Source: Aeromonas sanarellii (GTDB lineage: Bacteria > Pseudomonadota > Gammaproteobacteria > Enterobacterales > Aeromonadaceae). From it: DNA of 35,974 nucleotides. Position numbers and translations under genes: made by a program. This document shows, one piece after another, positions 25,917 through 34,375 of the stretch. The notes beneath the pieces were generated by a model, which worked only from the letters and a program-made list of their open reading frames with translations, was not told the DNA's origin and did no database searches. Each line of letters starts with the position of its first letter. Position 1 is the first letter of the stretch. The DNA lies in assembly GCF_000820085.1 (NCBI RefSeq), contig NZ_CDBN01000076.1, positions 1,309 to 37,282 on the forward strand. The letters are read 5' to 3'.

Positions 25917-27340
25917 CAGTTCTGCCGACTCTCTTTGCCAATCAACCGCACGGCGAACTGCCGCTCCACGAACAGCTGGTGCGCACTCTTAGGGAAGCGA
26001 TTCTGGCGGGCCACCTGCCCCTGCACAGTCGCCTGCCCGCCAGTCGCCCCCTGGCACGGGATCTCGGCGTTTCCCGCAGCACGGTGGAGCTGGCCTATGG
26101 CCGGCTCGAAGCGGAGGGATACCTGGTGCGCAAGATGGGGGCCGGCAGCTTCGTCGCCCTGGCGGCAGTTCGCCCGGCGCCGCGCCAGGCCCAGTCGGCG
26201 GCGGGCCTCTCCCGCCGTGGTCAGGAGATGGCCGACGGGGGGGCCTGCCACGACGTGCCCGAAGTGGGGGCCTCTTTTGCCTCCAGCCAGCCGGATCCCC
26301 GCCTCTTCCCCCAGGCGCTCTGGGGGCGACTGATGCAGCAGCAGTGGCGCCAGCGCGCCGGCGACTGGATGAACTACGGGGATCCCCAGGGGCTGGGGGA
26401 GTTGCGGGCCGCCATCAGCAGCTATCTGGTGCAGTCCCGTGGCGTGGTGTGCGAGCCGGATCAGATCCTGATCCTCACCAGCTCCCAGCAGGGCATACTG
26501 CTCGCAACCCAGCTGCTCATCGATGCCGGGGACACCGTCTGGGTGGAGGATCCCGGCTATCCGGGGGCCCGCACCGCCATGGAGAGTGCGGGGGCCCGTG
26601 TGCACCCGGTGCCGGTGGACGAGGAGGGTCTCCAGCCGGCAGGGGCGCACCCCAGGCCCAGGCTCATCTACTGCACACCGGCCCACCAGTATCCCCTCGG
26701 CGTGCCCATGAGCCTGAGCCGGCGCATGGCGCTGCTGGCCGAGGCCGAGCGGCACGGCGCCTGGATCCTGGAGGATGACTACGACGGGGAGTACCAGTAC
26801 GACCAGCGCCCGCTGCCCGCCCTGCAGGGGCTGGACGGCCAGGGGCGCGTCCTCTATGTGGGCACCTTCAGCAAGGTGCTGTTCGGCTCGCTGCGTCTCG
26901 CCTATCTGGTGCTGCCACGGCCGCTGATGACCGCCTTCAGCCGGGCCCGGGCCGCGGTCGATGGCCACAGCAACCAGTTCCAGCAGGCGGTGACGGCGGA
27001 CTTCATCCGGGGCGGCCACTTCGCCACCCACCTGCGCCAGAGTCGCCTCGTCTACCAGAGCCGGCGGGATCTGCTGCTGGCGGAGCTGGCCGAGCACTGC
27101 CCCGCCCTCACCCCCATCCACAGCGGTGCCGGTCTGCAGTGCGCCGTGCAGCTGCCCCCCGGCGGGGAGACGCGCTGGACAGCGATCGCTAACGCCCGGG
27201 GGCTGGGGCTGCGTCCACTGCACCAGTTCCACCTCGCCGCCCCCGAGCGGGAGGGCTGGCTGCTCGGCTTTGCCAGCCTCGACAACCAGACCCTGCGCCA
27301 ACTCTGCCGCCGCCTGGGGCAATTGATGCGCACCGTCTGA
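25913..27340 (+). CDS. MocR/PdxR-family regulator (GntR winged helix fused to aminotransferase fold)
   Basis: 475 residues. A GntR-type winged helix (about 10-80; LPASRPLARDLGVSRSTVEL and YGRLEAEGYLVRKMGAGSFV) is linked to a fold-type I aminotransferase-like domain. PLP-binding Lys321 lies in YVGTFSKVLFGSLRLAYL, and the substrate-side motifs YCTPAHQYPLG and EDDYDGEY are intact. Such proteins sense PLP or amino acid derivatives. The open frame extends upstream through the repeats to 25667, but family alignment and the ATGA junction place the start at 25913. It diverges from osmC-rhodanese-GNAT, a likely target. Confidence 0.95.
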   Translation: MTVLPTLFANQPHGELPLHEQLVRTLREAILAGHLPLHSRLPASRPLARDLGVSRSTVELAYGRLEAEGYLVRKMGAGSFVALAAVRPAPRQAQSAAGLSRRGQEMADGGACHDVPEVGASFASSQPDPRLFPQALWGRLMQQQWRQRAGDWMNYGDPQGLGELRAAISSYLVQSRGVVCEPDQILILTSSQQGILLATQLLIDAGDTVWVEDPGYPGARTAMESAGARVHPVPVDEEGLQPAGAHPRPRLIYCTPAHQYPLGVPMSLSRRMALLAEAERHGAWILEDDYDGEYQYDQRPLPALQGLDGQGRVLYVGTFSKVLFGSLRLAYLVLPRPLMTAFSRARAAVDGHSNQFQQAVTADFIRGGHFATHLRQSRLVYQSRRDLLLAELAEHCPALTPIHSGAGLQCAVQLPPGGETRWTAIANARGLGLRPLHQFHLAAPEREGWLLGFASLDNQTLRQLCRRLGQLMRTV

Positions 27341-27442
27341 CCGGCACGCCGACAGGTCAGAGGTGCCAGAGCCTGATAGCGCTGGGTCCACGGGGGAGGC
27401 CGCACTATACTGGGCGCAACGACGCTGCAGAACCCGGCCCAG

Positions 27443-28363
27443 ATGCACCGACTCCTCTTCCTCCTCCTCCTCGCGCTCACCCTCCCGTCCTCCCCGATGG
27501 CGGCCACCCGATACACACTGATCGGCCCGGAAAGCAGTGAGGATGCCCGCATGGACTACTACCGTGCGGCGATGCAGCTGGCGCTGGAGAAGACCCGCCC
27601 CGAATACGGTGACTACGAACTGCTCGACTCAGTCAGGATGAACAAGGCGAGGATGCGGCTCGAGGTGCAGAAACCGGGCAGGAGCGCACTCTTCATCGTC
27701 GACAGCTGGCCCCAGGAGCGGCCGCATCCCGAAGTCAGCCTGCACCCCTTCCCCATCGATCTCGGCATTCTCAGCTACCGGGTCTGCTTCGTCGGCCCGG
27801 AGAGCGCGCGGGCGCTGGCCGGCGTCCGCTCCCTGAGCCAGTTGCAGGGATTCAGCCAGGGGGTGGGCAAGGGGTGGCGTGATGCGGACATCCTGCGTCA
27901 CAACGGCTTCAGGGTGCATGAGGTGGACAACTACGAGTCGCTGTTTCGCCTGGTGGCCCGCGGCCGGGTCGACCTCTTCTGCCGCGGCGCCAACGAGATA
28001 CTGACGGAGTGGGAGCGTCACCACCCCGCCCTGCCCGAGCTGGCCGTCGACCGCCATCTGACCCTCTTCTACCCGCTGATCCACGCCTTCTACAGCCATG
28101 CGACCTACGGCAAGGAGCGAGAGCGCCTGTGGCTCGGCCTGCAACTGGCCTGGGAGGACGGTTCCCTCAAGCGGCTCTGGCGCCAGCACTTCCAGCCCTC
28201 CCTGGCCTTCACCCGGCTGGCGTCACGGCAGATGTTCAGGCTGACCAACCCCCTGCTGCCCAGCACCGGGGTCGACTACAAGGCCTACCTCTATGATCCG
28301 GCCCGGGACGACTTTGGCATCGGCCATCATGACCCCCCCGCTCGGGGCGTCCGGCAGGACTAG
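27443..28363 (+). CDS. Periplasmic substrate-binding-like protein, orphan
   Basis: 306 residues with a Sec signal (MHRLLFLLLLALTL... to PMAA, cleavage near residue 21). The mature part resembles a family-3 solute-binding domain, including LSQLQGFSQGVGKGWRDADI followed by NYESLFRLVARGRVDLFCRG. No transporter genes adjoin it, so it may be a stand-alone sensor or scavenger. A TATACT -10-like box is at 27406-27411; the ribosome site is weak. The stop shares a CTAG with the stop of the convergent LysR gene. Ligand unknown. Confidence 0.75.
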   Translation: MHRLLFLLLLALTLPSSPMAATRYTLIGPESSEDARMDYYRAAMQLALEKTRPEYGDYELLDSVRMNKARMRLEVQKPGRSALFIVDSWPQERPHPEVSLHPFPIDLGILSYRVCFVGPESARALAGVRSLSQLQGFSQGVGKGWRDADILRHNGFRVHEVDNYESLFRLVARGRVDLFCRGANEILTEWERHHPALPELAVDRHLTLFYPLIHAFYSHATYGKERERLWLGLQLAWEDGSLKRLWRQHFQPSLAFTRLASRQMFRLTNPLLPSTGVDYKAYLYDPARDDFGIGHHDPPARGVRQD

Positions 28364-29241
28364 CCCCCGCCCTCTTCGCGGCACAGGGCCAGCCAGGCCT
28401 CGGCGGTGCGGGAGAGGTAGCGATCGCTCGGCCAGATCACCCCGAGCCGCCAGCTCAGCTCCGGCACCAGGGGTCTTTGCACCAGGCCGTCCGGCGTCAA
28501 CCGCCGGCAGATGGGCTCGGGCAGGAAGGCGACCCCCATGCCGCTGCGCACCATGGCGGTGAGAAAGTCCCACTGGCTGCTGCGGGCCGCCACCTGGGGC
28601 ACGAATCCCGCCTGCTCGCAGGCCTGCTCCAGCCGCTCGCTCAGGGTGAAGGCCCGGGTGTAGAGCAGGAAGGGCTCGTCCCGCAGCGCCTCCAGCCGGA
28701 TCTCCCGGCACGCGCGCCAGCGGGGCAGGTCCGGCAGCACAACCCGAATGGGGTAGCTGTCCAGATCCAGGGCACAGAGGGCGCCCCCCTCCCTAGTCGG
28801 CAGCATGGTGATGGCGAGATCCAGCTCCCCCTCCAGCACCGCCTGCTCGATGCGCCGGCCGCCATACTCCACGATGGAGAGCTCCACGTTTGGATAGCGG
28901 CTGCGATAGGCGCGGATGAGATCCGCATAGACATGGCCCACCATGGGCGGGATGCCGAGGGCGAGGCGCCCGTGCTGCAGGCTCTGCAGATCCGCCAGCT
29001 CCGCCTCCAGCTGCTGCATCTCGGCCAGTATGGTCTGGGCCCGGTTGAACAACACCTGACCGCTGTCGGTCAGGGTGAAGCGGCGACCCATCCGGCTCAG
29101 CAGGGGCTGGCCCAGCTCCTCCTCCATGTTGCGGATCATCTTGCTGATGGTGGGCTGGGTGACGAACAGTTTCTCGGAGGCGCGGGTGAAGCTCTGCTCC
29201 CGCACCAGTTCGACGAAGTAACGCAGGGCTCGGATATCCAT
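28360..29241 (-). CDS. LysR-family regulator divergent from cidAB-type genes
   Basis: 293 residues. Winged helix-turn-helix at about 1-60 (MDIRALRYFVELVREQSFTR, then VTQPTISKMIRNMEEELG) and an effector domain with GIPPMVGHVYADLI. The open frame extends to 29289, but MDIRALRYF is the normal start. It is divergent from the LrgA/CidA-like pair with 128 bases between starts, the arrangement of CidR-type regulators of murein hydrolase exporters. Its stop overlaps the convergent gene's stop by three to four bases. Confidence 0.92.
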   Translation of the reverse strand: MDIRALRYFVELVREQSFTRASEKLFVTQPTISKMIRNMEEELGQPLLSRMGRRFTLTDSGQVLFNRAQTILAEMQQLEAELADLQSLQHGRLALGIPPMVGHVYADLIRAYRSRYPNVELSIVEYGGRRIEQAVLEGELDLAITMLPTREGGALCALDLDSYPIRVVLPDLPRWRACREIRLEALRDEPFLLYTRAFTLSERLEQACEQAGFVPQVAARSSQWDFLTAMVRSGMGVAFLPEPICRRLTPDGLVQRPLVPELSWRLGVIWPSDRYLSRTAEAWLALCREEGGG

Positions 29242-29274
29242 GGTGCTCTCTTGACGGGGATGGCTGGAGCAATC

Positions 29275-29312
29275 ATGCCTATTTGGCATGAATTTGATAA
29301 TTTAAATTCATT
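29275..29312. promoter_or_regulatory. Paired dyads between LysR and cidA-like genes
   Basis: CATGCC-TATTT-GGCATG followed by GAATTT-N8-AAATTC. A/T-rich and of LysR-site type (T-N11-A like), just upstream of the cidA-like promoter. Candidate binding sites for the divergent regulator. Confidence 0.5.
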
Positions 29313-29340
29313 TTTTGCAGGTTTTGGCACTCTCTATACT
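29312..29340 (+). promoter_or_regulatory. Candidate promoter of cidA-like gene
   Basis: Clear -10 box TATACT at 29335-29340 with only a poor -35 (TTTTTG at 29312-29317), consistent with an activator-dependent promoter. It is about 30 bases before the start codon. Confidence 0.5.
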
Positions 29341-29369
29341 GTGACCAGGTTCACAGAAAGACGCTCGCC

Positions 29370-29771
29370 ATGAAAACCCTCTACCTTCGCTGGTTGCAAA
29401 CCCCCTTCCAAATCGCCCTGCTGGCGGCCATCTGGTTGCTGGCCGACATCGCGGTGCGCACCTTGCACCTGCCGCTGCCCGCCAACCTCACCGGCATGTT
29501 GCTGCTGCTGGTCTGCATCCTGCTCGGGGTGGTCAAGGCCCAGTGGTTCAGTGCCGGGGCCCGCTGGCTGCTGGCGGAGATGCTGCTGTTCTTCGTGCCC
29601 GCCGTGGTGGCCGTGGTCAACTATCAGGAGCTGCTGCTGCAGGAGGGGTGGCGCATCATGGTGGTGCTGGTCGTCAGCACGGTGCTGGTGCTCGGCACCA
29701 CGGCCCTGGTGGTGGACAGGGTCTATCGCCTCGAACTGAGGCTGGCCCGCCGGAGTCGCCGCCATGTCTGA
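29370..29771 (+). CDS. CidA/LrgA family holin-like membrane protein
   Basis: 133 residues with four hydrophobic segments; LPANLTGMLLLLVCILLGVV and FFVPAVVAVVNY are the family hallmarks. In staphylococci CidA/LrgA proteins influence murein hydrolase activity and lysis; in many bacteria the pair is also linked to pyruvate or acetate transport. The arginine-rich end overlaps the next gene by 8 bases, so the two are coupled. Confidence 0.92.
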   Translation: MKTLYLRWLQTPFQIALLAAIWLLADIAVRTLHLPLPANLTGMLLLLVCILLGVVKAQWFSAGARWLLAEMLLFFVPAVVAVVNYQELLLQEGWRIMVVLVVSTVLVLGTTALVVDRVYRLELRLARRSRRHV

Positions 29772-30453
29772 TACCCTGCTCGGTCTGCTCTGCCTCGCCC
29801 TGACCCTGCTGTTCTACTACGCCAGCAAGTGGCTCTATGGCAGGAAGCGCATCCTGCCCCTGATGCCCCTGCTGCTGGCCCCGACCCTGCTGGTGGCCGT
29901 GGTGCTGCTGTTCCACATCCCCTACCGGGACTACATGGCCGAGTCCCGCTGGCTGCTCTGGCTGCTGGGCCCGGCCACCGTCGCCTTCGCGGTGCCCGTC
30001 TACGAGAACCGCCGGCTGATGCGCCGCCACTGGCTCTCCCTGTCGGTGGGGGTGGTGGCGTCCGTGGTCATGGCAGTGGGCAGCACAGTGCTGCTGGCCC
30101 GCTGGCTCAACCTCTCCGAGCTGTTGCAGCGCAGCATGGCAATGCGCTCCATCACCACCCCCTTCGCGGTGGAGGCGACCCGTGCCGTGGGGGGCAACGC
30201 CGATCTCACCGCCCTGTTCGTGGTGCTGACCGGGGTGATCGGCATGGCGGTGGGGGAGAGCGTGCTCACCGTGCTCGCCATCCGCAGCCGCCTCGGCAAG
30301 GGGGCGGGCTTCGGTGCCTCGGCCCACGGCGCCGGGACAGCCAGGGCCTACCAGATGGGCAACGAGGAGGGGGTGGTCTCCAGCATGGTGATGATGATAG
30401 CCGGCATGGCCACAGTGCTGCTCGCCCCCCTGCTGGGCAAGCTGTTCTGGTAA
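29764..30453 (+). CDS. CidB/LrgB family membrane protein
   Basis: 229 residues, six or more hydrophobic segments. Family signatures: LLGPATVAFAVPVYENRRLM, then SITTPFAVEATRAVGGNADL and GASAHGAGTARAYQMGNEEG. It is the obligate partner of the preceding LrgA/CidA protein. A strong terminator follows. Confidence 0.93.
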   Translation: MSDTLLGLLCLALTLLFYYASKWLYGRKRILPLMPLLLAPTLLVAVVLLFHIPYRDYMAESRWLLWLLGPATVAFAVPVYENRRLMRRHWLSLSVGVVASVVMAVGSTVLLARWLNLSELLQRSMAMRSITTPFAVEATRAVGGNADLTALFVVLTGVIGMAVGESVLTVLAIRSRLGKGAGFGASAHGAGTARAYQMGNEEGVVSSMVMMIAGMATVLLAPLLGKLFW

Positions 30454-30472
30454 GGCATTCTGACCACCAACG

Positions 30473-30502
30473 AGAAGAGGCGCCCAAGGGCGCCTCTTCT
30501 TT
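30473..30502. terminator. Bidirectional terminator between cidB-like gene and metL
   Basis: 13-base stem AGAAGAGGCGCCC / GGGCGCCTCTTCT with a two-base gap. It sits between convergent genes. Confidence 0.8.
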
Positions 30503-30520
30503 GTGTCATCCACCAGGCTC

Positions 30521-32947
30521 TTAGAGGCTGGCGCAGATCTGCCAGAGATCGTACTGAATGGCGGCTGCGGTCACCTCGCGGCCAGCCCCCGGCCCCTGGA
30601 TGACCAGGGGGTTGGTGCGATAGCTGTCGCTCTCGATGGCGAACACGTTGTCGCAGGGCAAGAGGTTCGCGAACGGGTGGTGGGGCTCCAGCGCTTCCAG
30701 CCCGACGCGGGCCTTGCCGTCGTGCTCGAAGCGGGCGACGTAGCGCAGCACCTTGCCAACCCGGCGCGCCCCCTCGAAGGCGGTCAGGATGGGATCATCC
30801 AGCTCCTTGAGCCTGTCCATGAACTGATCCGCACTCACCTTGCGCAGGGCCACCGGCACCAGGTTCTCCAGCTCGATGTCGGCGGAGTCGAGCTCGAAGC
30901 CCGCCTCCCGCGCCAGGATGAGCAGCTTGCGGCGCACATCCTGACCGGAGAGATCCTCCCGGGGATCCGGCTCGGTCAGGCCGTGCTGCCAGGCCTCGTC
31001 CACCAGTTCGGAGAAGGGACGGGTGCCGTCATACTGCTGGAACAGCCAGGAGAGGGTACCGGAGAAGATGCCGGAGACCCCCTGGATGCGATCGCCGCTC
31101 TGACGCAACATCTGGATGCTGGACTGGATGGGCAGGCCGGCCCCCACGGTGGCGTTGTAGCGCCACTGCACCTGGTGGTCGCGGCAAGTCTGCTTGATGC
31201 GCTGGTAGAACTCGCTGTCGGCGGCGCCGGCAAACTTGTTGGCGGCGATGATGTGGATGCCGAGCTGGGCAAAGTCCGGGTAGTAGCGGCTCACCGTCTC
31301 GCTCGCGGTGAGGTCCAGCGCAATCAGGGCGTCGAAGCCGTGCTGCTCCAGCTGGGACAAGAGCTCCGGCCAGATCAGCGGTTTGGGGGCGAAATTGTCC
31401 TGCACCTTGAGCGGGTCCAGCCCCTCTTCGTCCAGCAACCCACCTTCCGAGCTGAACACCCCGTAGAGGGTGAGCGCCAGATTGAGCTCGTGCTCGAGGC
31501 GCGCCTTCTCGCGGGCGTAGAGCCCCAGCCAGTGACCGCCGATGTTGCCCTTGCCGAACACCACCAGTCCGACCCGGGTGGGACGGCTGAACAGGGCGCT
31601 GTGCAGGGCGATGAGCAGCGGCTCCAGCACGATCTGGCGCAGCACGGCCACCAGGCTCAGGCCGTCCTTGGCCACCTGGACGAACTCCAGGGGCTGATCC
31701 GCCAGCAACTGGTAGAAGCGGTGGCACTGTTCGGCGTTGTCGGTGACGCCGGCTCCCACCAGGGCCACCAGGCTGTATCCCTCCTTCTGGATGAGGCCGG
31801 TGAAGTTGCCCTGCAACTGGAAGTCCCGTAACACCTCGAAGGCTCCTTCCGCCACCTCCAGGGTGTAGGCGAGGCGCAACACCCGGCGATCCGGCTGGCG
31901 CTGCAGGGTGAGCGGATGGAGGCGGTGGCGGGCCAGATGGGCCTCGATGGCCGCCACCGTCTGCTCATAATGGGTCTGCGGCAGCACCTTGAGCTCGATG
32001 AGGGCGATCTGATCCACCGAGGAGACGATGCGGGCACCGCCGGAGCGCGGAGCCCGGCGCAGGATGTGGGTGCAGCCCTCATCCGGGTTGTAGCTGCAGC
32101 GCAGGGTGAGGCGCTGGCGGCTGTCGGCCACCGGCTGCAGGGTGCGGGAATGGAGCACCGAGGAGCCGAGCCGCGCCAGCTCGTTCGCCTCGGCCAGACT
32201 CAGGCGCTCCAGCAGGCGAGCCTCCTTCACCCGGCGCGGGTCGGCGCTGTAGACCCCGGCCACGTCGCTCCAGATGGTGGTGGACTCGCCGTCCGCCAGC
32301 GCCGCCAGCAGGCTGGCGCTGTAGTCGGAGCCGTTGCGCCCGAGCAGCAGGGAGCGCCCCTCCATGTCGGCGGCGATAAAGCCGGTCACGACTATGCGGC
32401 CGGGATGCTCCGCCAGCCGCGCCTTGAGCAGCTCGCTGGAGAGGGCGGTATCCACCTTGACCAGAGCGCCGTCCTCGGCGCGCAGGAAGCTGCGGGCATC
32501 GAGCCAGGCGGCCGGCTCCCCCCGGCTGGTGAGCAGGGCGGCCAAGAGGCGCGCCGACCACACCTCGCCAAAGGCGAGCAGGCCGTTGCGCTCGAAGCGG
32601 TCGAACTGCCCCTCCAGGGTCTTGGCGATGAGCTGCATGTCGTCCGCCAGCTGCTGGCTGAGAGAGAGCAGCAGCTCCCCCTCCAGCAGACCGTCGATCA
32701 GGCTCTGCTGGTAGGCGTGCAGGGCCGTGATGACTTCCCCTGCGGCCTCGTCCCCCGCCTCGGCCAGCTCCACCAGCTGGATCAGCCGGTTGGTGGTCTT
32801 GCCCGCGGCGGAGACCACCACCAGCTCGTTGCCCCCCACCTGTTGCTCGACGATGCTGGCGACCCGGCGATAACAGACCGGATCCGCCAGGCTGCTGCCG
32901 CCGAACTTGTGTACATGGCGCCGCTTGAAGACTGCCTCTGTTGACAC
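30521..32947 (-). CDS. metL: Bifunctional aspartokinase II / homoserine dehydrogenase II
   Basis: About 808 residues. The N-terminal aspartokinase (VHKFGGSSLADPVCYRRVA, LLGRNGSDYSASLLAALADG) and the C-terminal homoserine dehydrogenase (VGLVVFGKGNIGG; IIAANKFAGAADSEFYQRI; GTLSWLFQQYDG) give the first and third steps of the aspartate pathway toward methionine. Start ambiguous: an ATG at 32974 overlaps the metB stop (TAATG), but the family-like N-terminus MSTEAVFKRRHVHKFGG begins at a GTG (32947) behind AAGGAG, which I prefer. It is in an operon with metB. The metL type lacks strong threonine feedback in E. coli. Confidence 0.96.
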   Translation of the reverse strand: MSTEAVFKRRHVHKFGGSSLADPVCYRRVASIVEQQVGGNELVVVSAAGKTTNRLIQLVELAEAGDEAAGEVITALHAYQQSLIDGLLEGELLLSLSQQLADDMQLIAKTLEGQFDRFERNGLLAFGEVWSARLLAALLTSRGEPAAWLDARSFLRAEDGALVKVDTALSSELLKARLAEHPGRIVVTGFIAADMEGRSLLLGRNGSDYSASLLAALADGESTTIWSDVAGVYSADPRRVKEARLLERLSLAEANELARLGSSVLHSRTLQPVADSRQRLTLRCSYNPDEGCTHILRRAPRSGGARIVSSVDQIALIELKVLPQTHYEQTVAAIEAHLARHRLHPLTLQRQPDRRVLRLAYTLEVAEGAFEVLRDFQLQGNFTGLIQKEGYSLVALVGAGVTDNAEQCHRFYQLLADQPLEFVQVAKDGLSLVAVLRQIVLEPLLIALHSALFSRPTRVGLVVFGKGNIGGHWLGLYAREKARLEHELNLALTLYGVFSSEGGLLDEEGLDPLKVQDNFAPKPLIWPELLSQLEQHGFDALIALDLTASETVSRYYPDFAQLGIHIIAANKFAGAADSEFYQRIKQTCRDHQVQWRYNATVGAGLPIQSSIQMLRQSGDRIQGVSGIFSGTLSWLFQQYDGTRPFSELVDEAWQHGLTEPDPREDLSGQDVRRKLLILAREAGFELDSADIELENLVPVALRKVSADQFMDRLKELDDPILTAFEGARRVGKVLRYVARFEHDGKARVGLEALEPHHPFANLLPCDNVFAIESDSYRTNPLVIQGPGAGREVTAAAIQYDLWQICASL

Positions 32948-32973
32948 CACACACTCTCCTTGTTGTTGTTCCA

Positions 32974-34152
32974 TTACTTCACCTGCTCTGCCTGTTGTGC
33001 CAACTGCGCCTGTTCAAACCCCTGGGCCAGATCGGCCACCAGATCCTCACCGTGTTCGATCCCCACCGACAGGCGCAGCAACTGGGCACTGATACCCGCC
33101 GCCTGCTGGGCCGCAGGGGTCATGGCCCTGTGGGTCATGCTGGCCGGATGGGCCACCAGACTCTCCACCCCGCCGAGGGACTCCGCCACCGAGAAGAGGC
33201 GCAGCCCCGCGAGGAAGGCGCGCAGCCCCGTCTCGTTGCAATCGAGCTCAAAACTTAGCATGGCGCCAAAGCCGGACTGTTGACGGCGCGCAATGTCGTG
33301 GCCCGGATGGCTCGGCAGGCTGGGGTGATAGATCCGCTTGACCAGCGGCTGCTGCTGCAGGAAGGCGAGGATGCGATCCGTGTTCTCCTGATGGGTGCGC
33401 AGGCGCGGAGCCAGGGTGCGCAGACCCCGCAGGGTGAGGTAGGAGTCAAAGGCACCGGAGGTAAGCCCCAGGCAGTTGGCCCACCACACCAGGGAGTCGG
33501 CCAGCGCGGGCTCCTTCGCGATCGCCACGCCCCCCACCACGTCGGAGTGGCCGTTGATGTACTTGGTGGTGGAGTGGACCACCACGTCGGCGCCGAGGGC
33601 CAGGGGCTGTTGCAGCAAGGGGGAGAGGAAGGTGTTGTCCACCACCACCTGGGCGCCCGCCGCGTGGGAGGCCTCGGCGATGGCGGCGATGTCCACCACC
33701 CGCAGCAGCGGGTTGGAGGGGGTCTCCACCCACACCAGTGCGGGTTTCTGGGCCAGCGCGGCGGCCAGCGCCACCTCGTCTCCCTGATCCACGAACTGCA
33801 CCTGGTAGTGGCCCTTGGCCGCCAGATACTCGAACAGGCGCCAGGTGCCGCCGTAGCAGTCGTGGGGGGCGATCAGCAGATCCCCCGCCTTGAGCAGAGC
33901 CGTGGTCACCAGGTGAACGGCCCCCATGCCGGTGCCGGTCACCACGGCGCCGGCCCCCCCTTCCAGGGCCGCCAGGGCGTCCGCCAGATTGGTGCGGGTC
34001 GGGTTGCCGGAGCGGGCATAGTCGTATTGACGGGGCTCGCCAAAGTCGGCAAAGGTGTAGTTGCTGGAGAGGTAGATGGGGGGCACCACGGCACCGTGCT
34101 GCGTGTCTGTCTCAATCCCGGTGCGTACCGCCAGGGTGGCCTTGTGGGTCAT
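32974..34152 (-). CDS. metB: Cystathionine gamma-synthase
   Basis: 392 residues; PLP enzyme joining O-succinylhomoserine and cysteine into cystathionine, in transsulfuration toward methionine. PLP Lys197 lies in HSTTKYINGHSDVVGG. YDYARSGNPTRTNL, GMGAVHLVTTALL and VVVDNTFLSPLLQQP are the family motifs. AAGGAG precedes the ATG. First gene of metBL, opposite metJ, with Met boxes in between. A cystathionine beta-lyase or gamma-lyase is less likely given the linked metL and metJ. Confidence 0.97.
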   Translation of the reverse strand: MTHKATLAVRTGIETDTQHGAVVPPIYLSSNYTFADFGEPRQYDYARSGNPTRTNLADALAALEGGAGAVVTGTGMGAVHLVTTALLKAGDLLIAPHDCYGGTWRLFEYLAAKGHYQVQFVDQGDEVALAAALAQKPALVWVETPSNPLLRVVDIAAIAEASHAAGAQVVVDNTFLSPLLQQPLALGADVVVHSTTKYINGHSDVVGGVAIAKEPALADSLVWWANCLGLTSGAFDSYLTLRGLRTLAPRLRTHQENTDRILAFLQQQPLVKRIYHPSLPSHPGHDIARRQQSGFGAMLSFELDCNETGLRAFLAGLRLFSVAESLGGVESLVAHPASMTHRAMTPAAQQAAGISAQLLRLSVGIEHGEDLVADLAQGFEQAQLAQQAEQVK

Positions 34153-34250
34153 GTCACTCTCCTTGATGGGTTGCCGGAGCCGGTCCGCCTCGTGGGTCGT
34201 CCAGCCCCGCTCTCATTTTCGCTGGCCGGACTGCCGGCCCATGGTGCACC

Positions 34251-34279
34251 ACACTACGCCACCTTAAAAAAGCCGTCAA
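34251..34279 (-). promoter_or_regulatory. metB promoter
   Basis: On the minus strand: TTGACG (34279-34274), a 17-base spacer, TAGTGT (34256-34251). The -35 lies inside the Met-box array, so bound MetJ would block RNA polymerase. Confidence 0.75.
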
Positions 34280-34302
34280 CACTTCTAGACGTCTAAATGG
34301 CT
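34271..34302. promoter_or_regulatory. Met-box array (MetJ operator)
   Basis: Four contiguous 8-base boxes: AGCCGTCA, ACACTTCT, AGACGTCT, AAATGGCT, matching AGACGTCT at 6, 6, 8 and 5 of 8 positions. The third is a perfect consensus. Tandem boxes are how MetJ dimers bind cooperatively. Confidence 0.88.
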
Positions 34303-34313
34303 TTGCTGTTGGA

Positions 34314-34342
34314 TTGCCATTGAATTCCTTAAGGGTTAAAAT
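34314..34342 (+). promoter_or_regulatory. metJ promoter
   Basis: TTGCCA at 34314-34319, a 17-base spacer, TAAAAT at 34337-34342. It lies 12 bases beyond the end of the Met-box array, so autoregulation would be weaker than repression of metB. Confidence 0.7.
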
Positions 34343-34375
34343 CCGCGCTCACGGCCAAACGACTACAGGTGGAAC

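Larger units (their letters stand above)
25511..26010 (+). repeat. 134-bp tandem repeats: duplicated start region of the MocR gene
   Basis: Three complete 134-base units start at the ATGs 25511, 25645 and 25779; a fourth, partial copy is the real gene start at 25913. Spacing is exactly 134 each time. Units 1 and 2 differ at about 19 positions, units 2 and 3 at about 8. The first 64 bases of unit 2 and of the real gene are identical. Each unit ends with a GGAG-type ribosome site for the next ATG. The 3' third of each unit diverges from the gene, but the CACCTG and GCAC blocks remain alignable. Confidence 0.95.

Noticed and set aside
25808..27448. 546-codon minus-strand ORF opposite the MocR gene
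   Set aside because: Shadow frame; the translation has no domain and the plus-strand protein is unmistakable.
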